Below are positions 62,878-64,000 of a DNA stretch of 64,000 bases, in pieces. The notes under the pieces are model-generated. The model was not told where the DNA came from, searched no databases, and saw only the letters and a program-made list of their open reading frames with translations. Origin of the DNA: Massilia horti (GTDB lineage Bacteria; Pseudomonadota; Gammaproteobacteria; Burkholderiales; Burkholderiaceae_D); NCBI RefSeq assembly GCF_004614195.1, contig NZ_SPUM01000063.1, positions 1 through 64,000 on the forward strand, in the 5' to 3' direction. Both the position numbers and the translations under genes were made by a program. Within the stretch, counting starts at the first letter, position 1; each line of letters opens with the position of its first letter.

Positions 62878-64000
62878 ATGCACGGGAAACAACGACATGG
62901 CTGCTTTCTCCTTGCAGCGCTTTCAGGGGCGTGCGCGGTTACGCTGTCTCATCCCGCCTCTGCCCAGGAAGCGCAAAAAACGTTTCGTGTAGCGGAAGGA
63001 CCGGCCGCCGTCTCCATTCCCGAGTTCGCGCGGCAGGCGAATATCACGGTGCTGGCAAACGGTGATGACCTCGCGGGCAAGACGACCAAGGCGATACAGG
63101 GCAGCTTTCCAGTCAAGCAGGCACTGGACGCGATGTTGGCCGGTACCGGCCTGATCGCAAGGATGAATCCAGGTGGAAGCGTGCTGGTCCAGCCCGGAAA
63201 GCAGCCCGATCCGCTGCCCCGGCCCACCGTTGCGCGCGAATCCGCTCGCCCCGCCGAGATGCCACAGGTGCTGGTCGTCGGCACCCGTGCCTCCCAACAG
63301 AGTTCGATCGAGCTGAAGAAATACGCAGCTACCCTGCGTGATTCGATTGTCGCCGAGGACGTCAGCGAGTTCCCGGACCGTAACGTCGCGGAAGCGATTT
63401 CGCGCCTGGCCGGCGTCACCCTCGAACGCGGAGAGTACGGCGAGGGAACGACGATTAACGTGCGCGGTCACTCGGCGATTCAAACCCGTGTTGAAATCGA
63501 CGGCCTCGGCGTGCAAGCCGGCGGCGGCACCGACTTGAACAATGGCGGCTCCGGACGTGGCGTCGAACTGCGCGAACTACCCGCAGACTTGATCAAGAGT
63601 ATCGACGTGGTCAAGGGCGCCACCGCCGACATGACCGAGGGTTCGCTGGGCGGCGCTGTGATCATTCATACCCGGACCGGGCTGGACTTCAAGAAGCAAT
63701 ACGTCGCCCTGCGCGTCGCAGGCCAACAGAATTCGATCAACGAGAAATGGACCCCGAACCTGAACTTCGTTTTTGCCGACAAGTTCCTGGATAACCGTTT
63801 GGGCGTGGTCCTCAACCTGAGCAGCTCCGCTGCCCGCAACGAGAACCATACCGTCAATATCTCGCCCCTGGCAAACGGGATGGCAAGGACCATCGATTTC
63901 GACCAGTCGCCCGAAAAAACCTTTTCGTATAACCCGTCGACGGTATCAAAGACCGATCCGGCGTCCACCGCACCAATGGCGCGCTGGGGCACGACGGGCG
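62878..64000 (+). CDS. STN-type TonB-dependent transducer, truncated by window edge
   Basis: The first 374 codons of a receptor that continues beyond the window. The ATG at 62878 is followed by a signal peptide (GCFLLAALSGACAVTLSHPA). The STN secretin/TonB signalling domain comes next: FRVAEGPAAVSIPEFARQAN, then LAGKTTKAIQGSFPVKQALDAMLAGTGL. The plug has DSIVAEDVSEFPDRNVAEAI, SRLAGVTLERG, NVRGHSAIQTRVEIDG and IDVVKGATADMTEGSLGG. The STN domain and adjacent fecI/fecR-like genes indicate ligand-induced transcription. The transported ligand is unknown. Confidence 0.92.
   Translation, partial: MHGKQRHGCFLLAALSGACAVTLSHPASAQEAQKTFRVAEGPAAVSIPEFARQANITVLANGDDLAGKTTKAIQGSFPVKQALDAMLAGTGLIARMNPGGSVLVQPGKQPDPLPRPTVARESARPAEMPQVLVVGTRASQQSSIELKKYAATLRDSIVAEDVSEFPDRNVAEAISRLAGVTLERGEYGEGTTINVRGHSAIQTRVEIDGLGVQAGGGTDLNNGGSGRGVELRELPADLIKSIDVVKGATADMTEGSLGGAVIIHTRTGLDFKKQYVALRVAGQQNSINEKWTPNLNFVFADKFLDNRLGVVLNLSSSAARNENHTVNISPLANGMARTIDFDQSPEKTFSYNPSTVSKTDPASTAPMARWGTTG

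Overview
The window reads as chromosomal DNA of a high-GC Gram-negative bacterium, most likely a betaproteobacterium of the Oxalobacteraceae type (Massilia/Duganella-like). This is an inference from gene styles and codon use: many TonB-dependent receptors, periplasmic polysaccharide enzymes, OmpR/kinase pairs and an MHYT-GGDEF-EAL protein. I see no rRNA, tRNA, CRISPR array, prophage or transposase gene.

Layout. 81-8054 (minus): a Kdp potassium-uptake operon (30-aa membrane peptide, kdpF, kdpA, kdpB, kdpC, kdpD) preceded by a ParA-like protein with no P-loop. 8343-14421: housekeeping and hypothetical genes (small membrane protein, SnoaL-like protein, duplicated periplasmic protein, DUF885 metallopeptidase-like protein, a frameshifted small Cys-rich gene, udk). 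14650-16741: an OmpR/kinase pair. 16955-23721: two secreted glycosidases (GH2 with discoidin domain, GH35) with a divergent FadR/GntR regulator. 23750-32091: a heavy-metal RND efflux operon (CusC/A/B-like) with a divergent two-component system. 32063-38687: a membrane-TlpA fusion, a response regulator whose kinase is reduced to a stub, a Sel1 protein, and a three-gene block of unknown role.

38725-55507 is the centrepiece: an alginate (or related polyuronate) utilisation locus. A PL5-like lyase comes first. It is followed by a seven-gene run headed by a LacI regulator (SDR reductase, Tat-exported heparinase II/III-type lyase, KDG kinase, ExuT-like MFS transporter, PL7-like lyase, RraA-family protein). 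Then come a TonB-dependent receptor, a second LacI regulator, a 608-aa secreted protein of no family I recognise, and a GH105 hydrolase. The inferred pathway is outer-membrane uptake of oligouronides, periplasmic cleavage to DEH, MFS import, reduction to KDG, phosphorylation to KDPG and aldol cleavage. No Eda is present; the RraA-family protein is a candidate aldolase. A recurring palindromic motif with a central CG (GTTAAACGTTTTCC-like) lies before the PL5 gene, the LacI operon, the receptor and the 608-aa gene, so the locus looks like one local regulon.

55723-57997 (minus): a SoxB-like metallophosphoesterase and a DsrE-like protein with no other sox gene. 58181-58390: decayed C-terminus of a chemotaxis receptor. 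58551-60977: a c-di-GMP signalling protein. 61193-64000: an ECF sigma factor, FecR anti-sigma factor and STN-type TonB receptor that runs off the right edge.

Two copies of a 94-105 bp palindromic repeat (16856 and 25209) stand out. The second is an apparent 105-bp in-frame insertion in the leader of the CusC-like lipoprotein.
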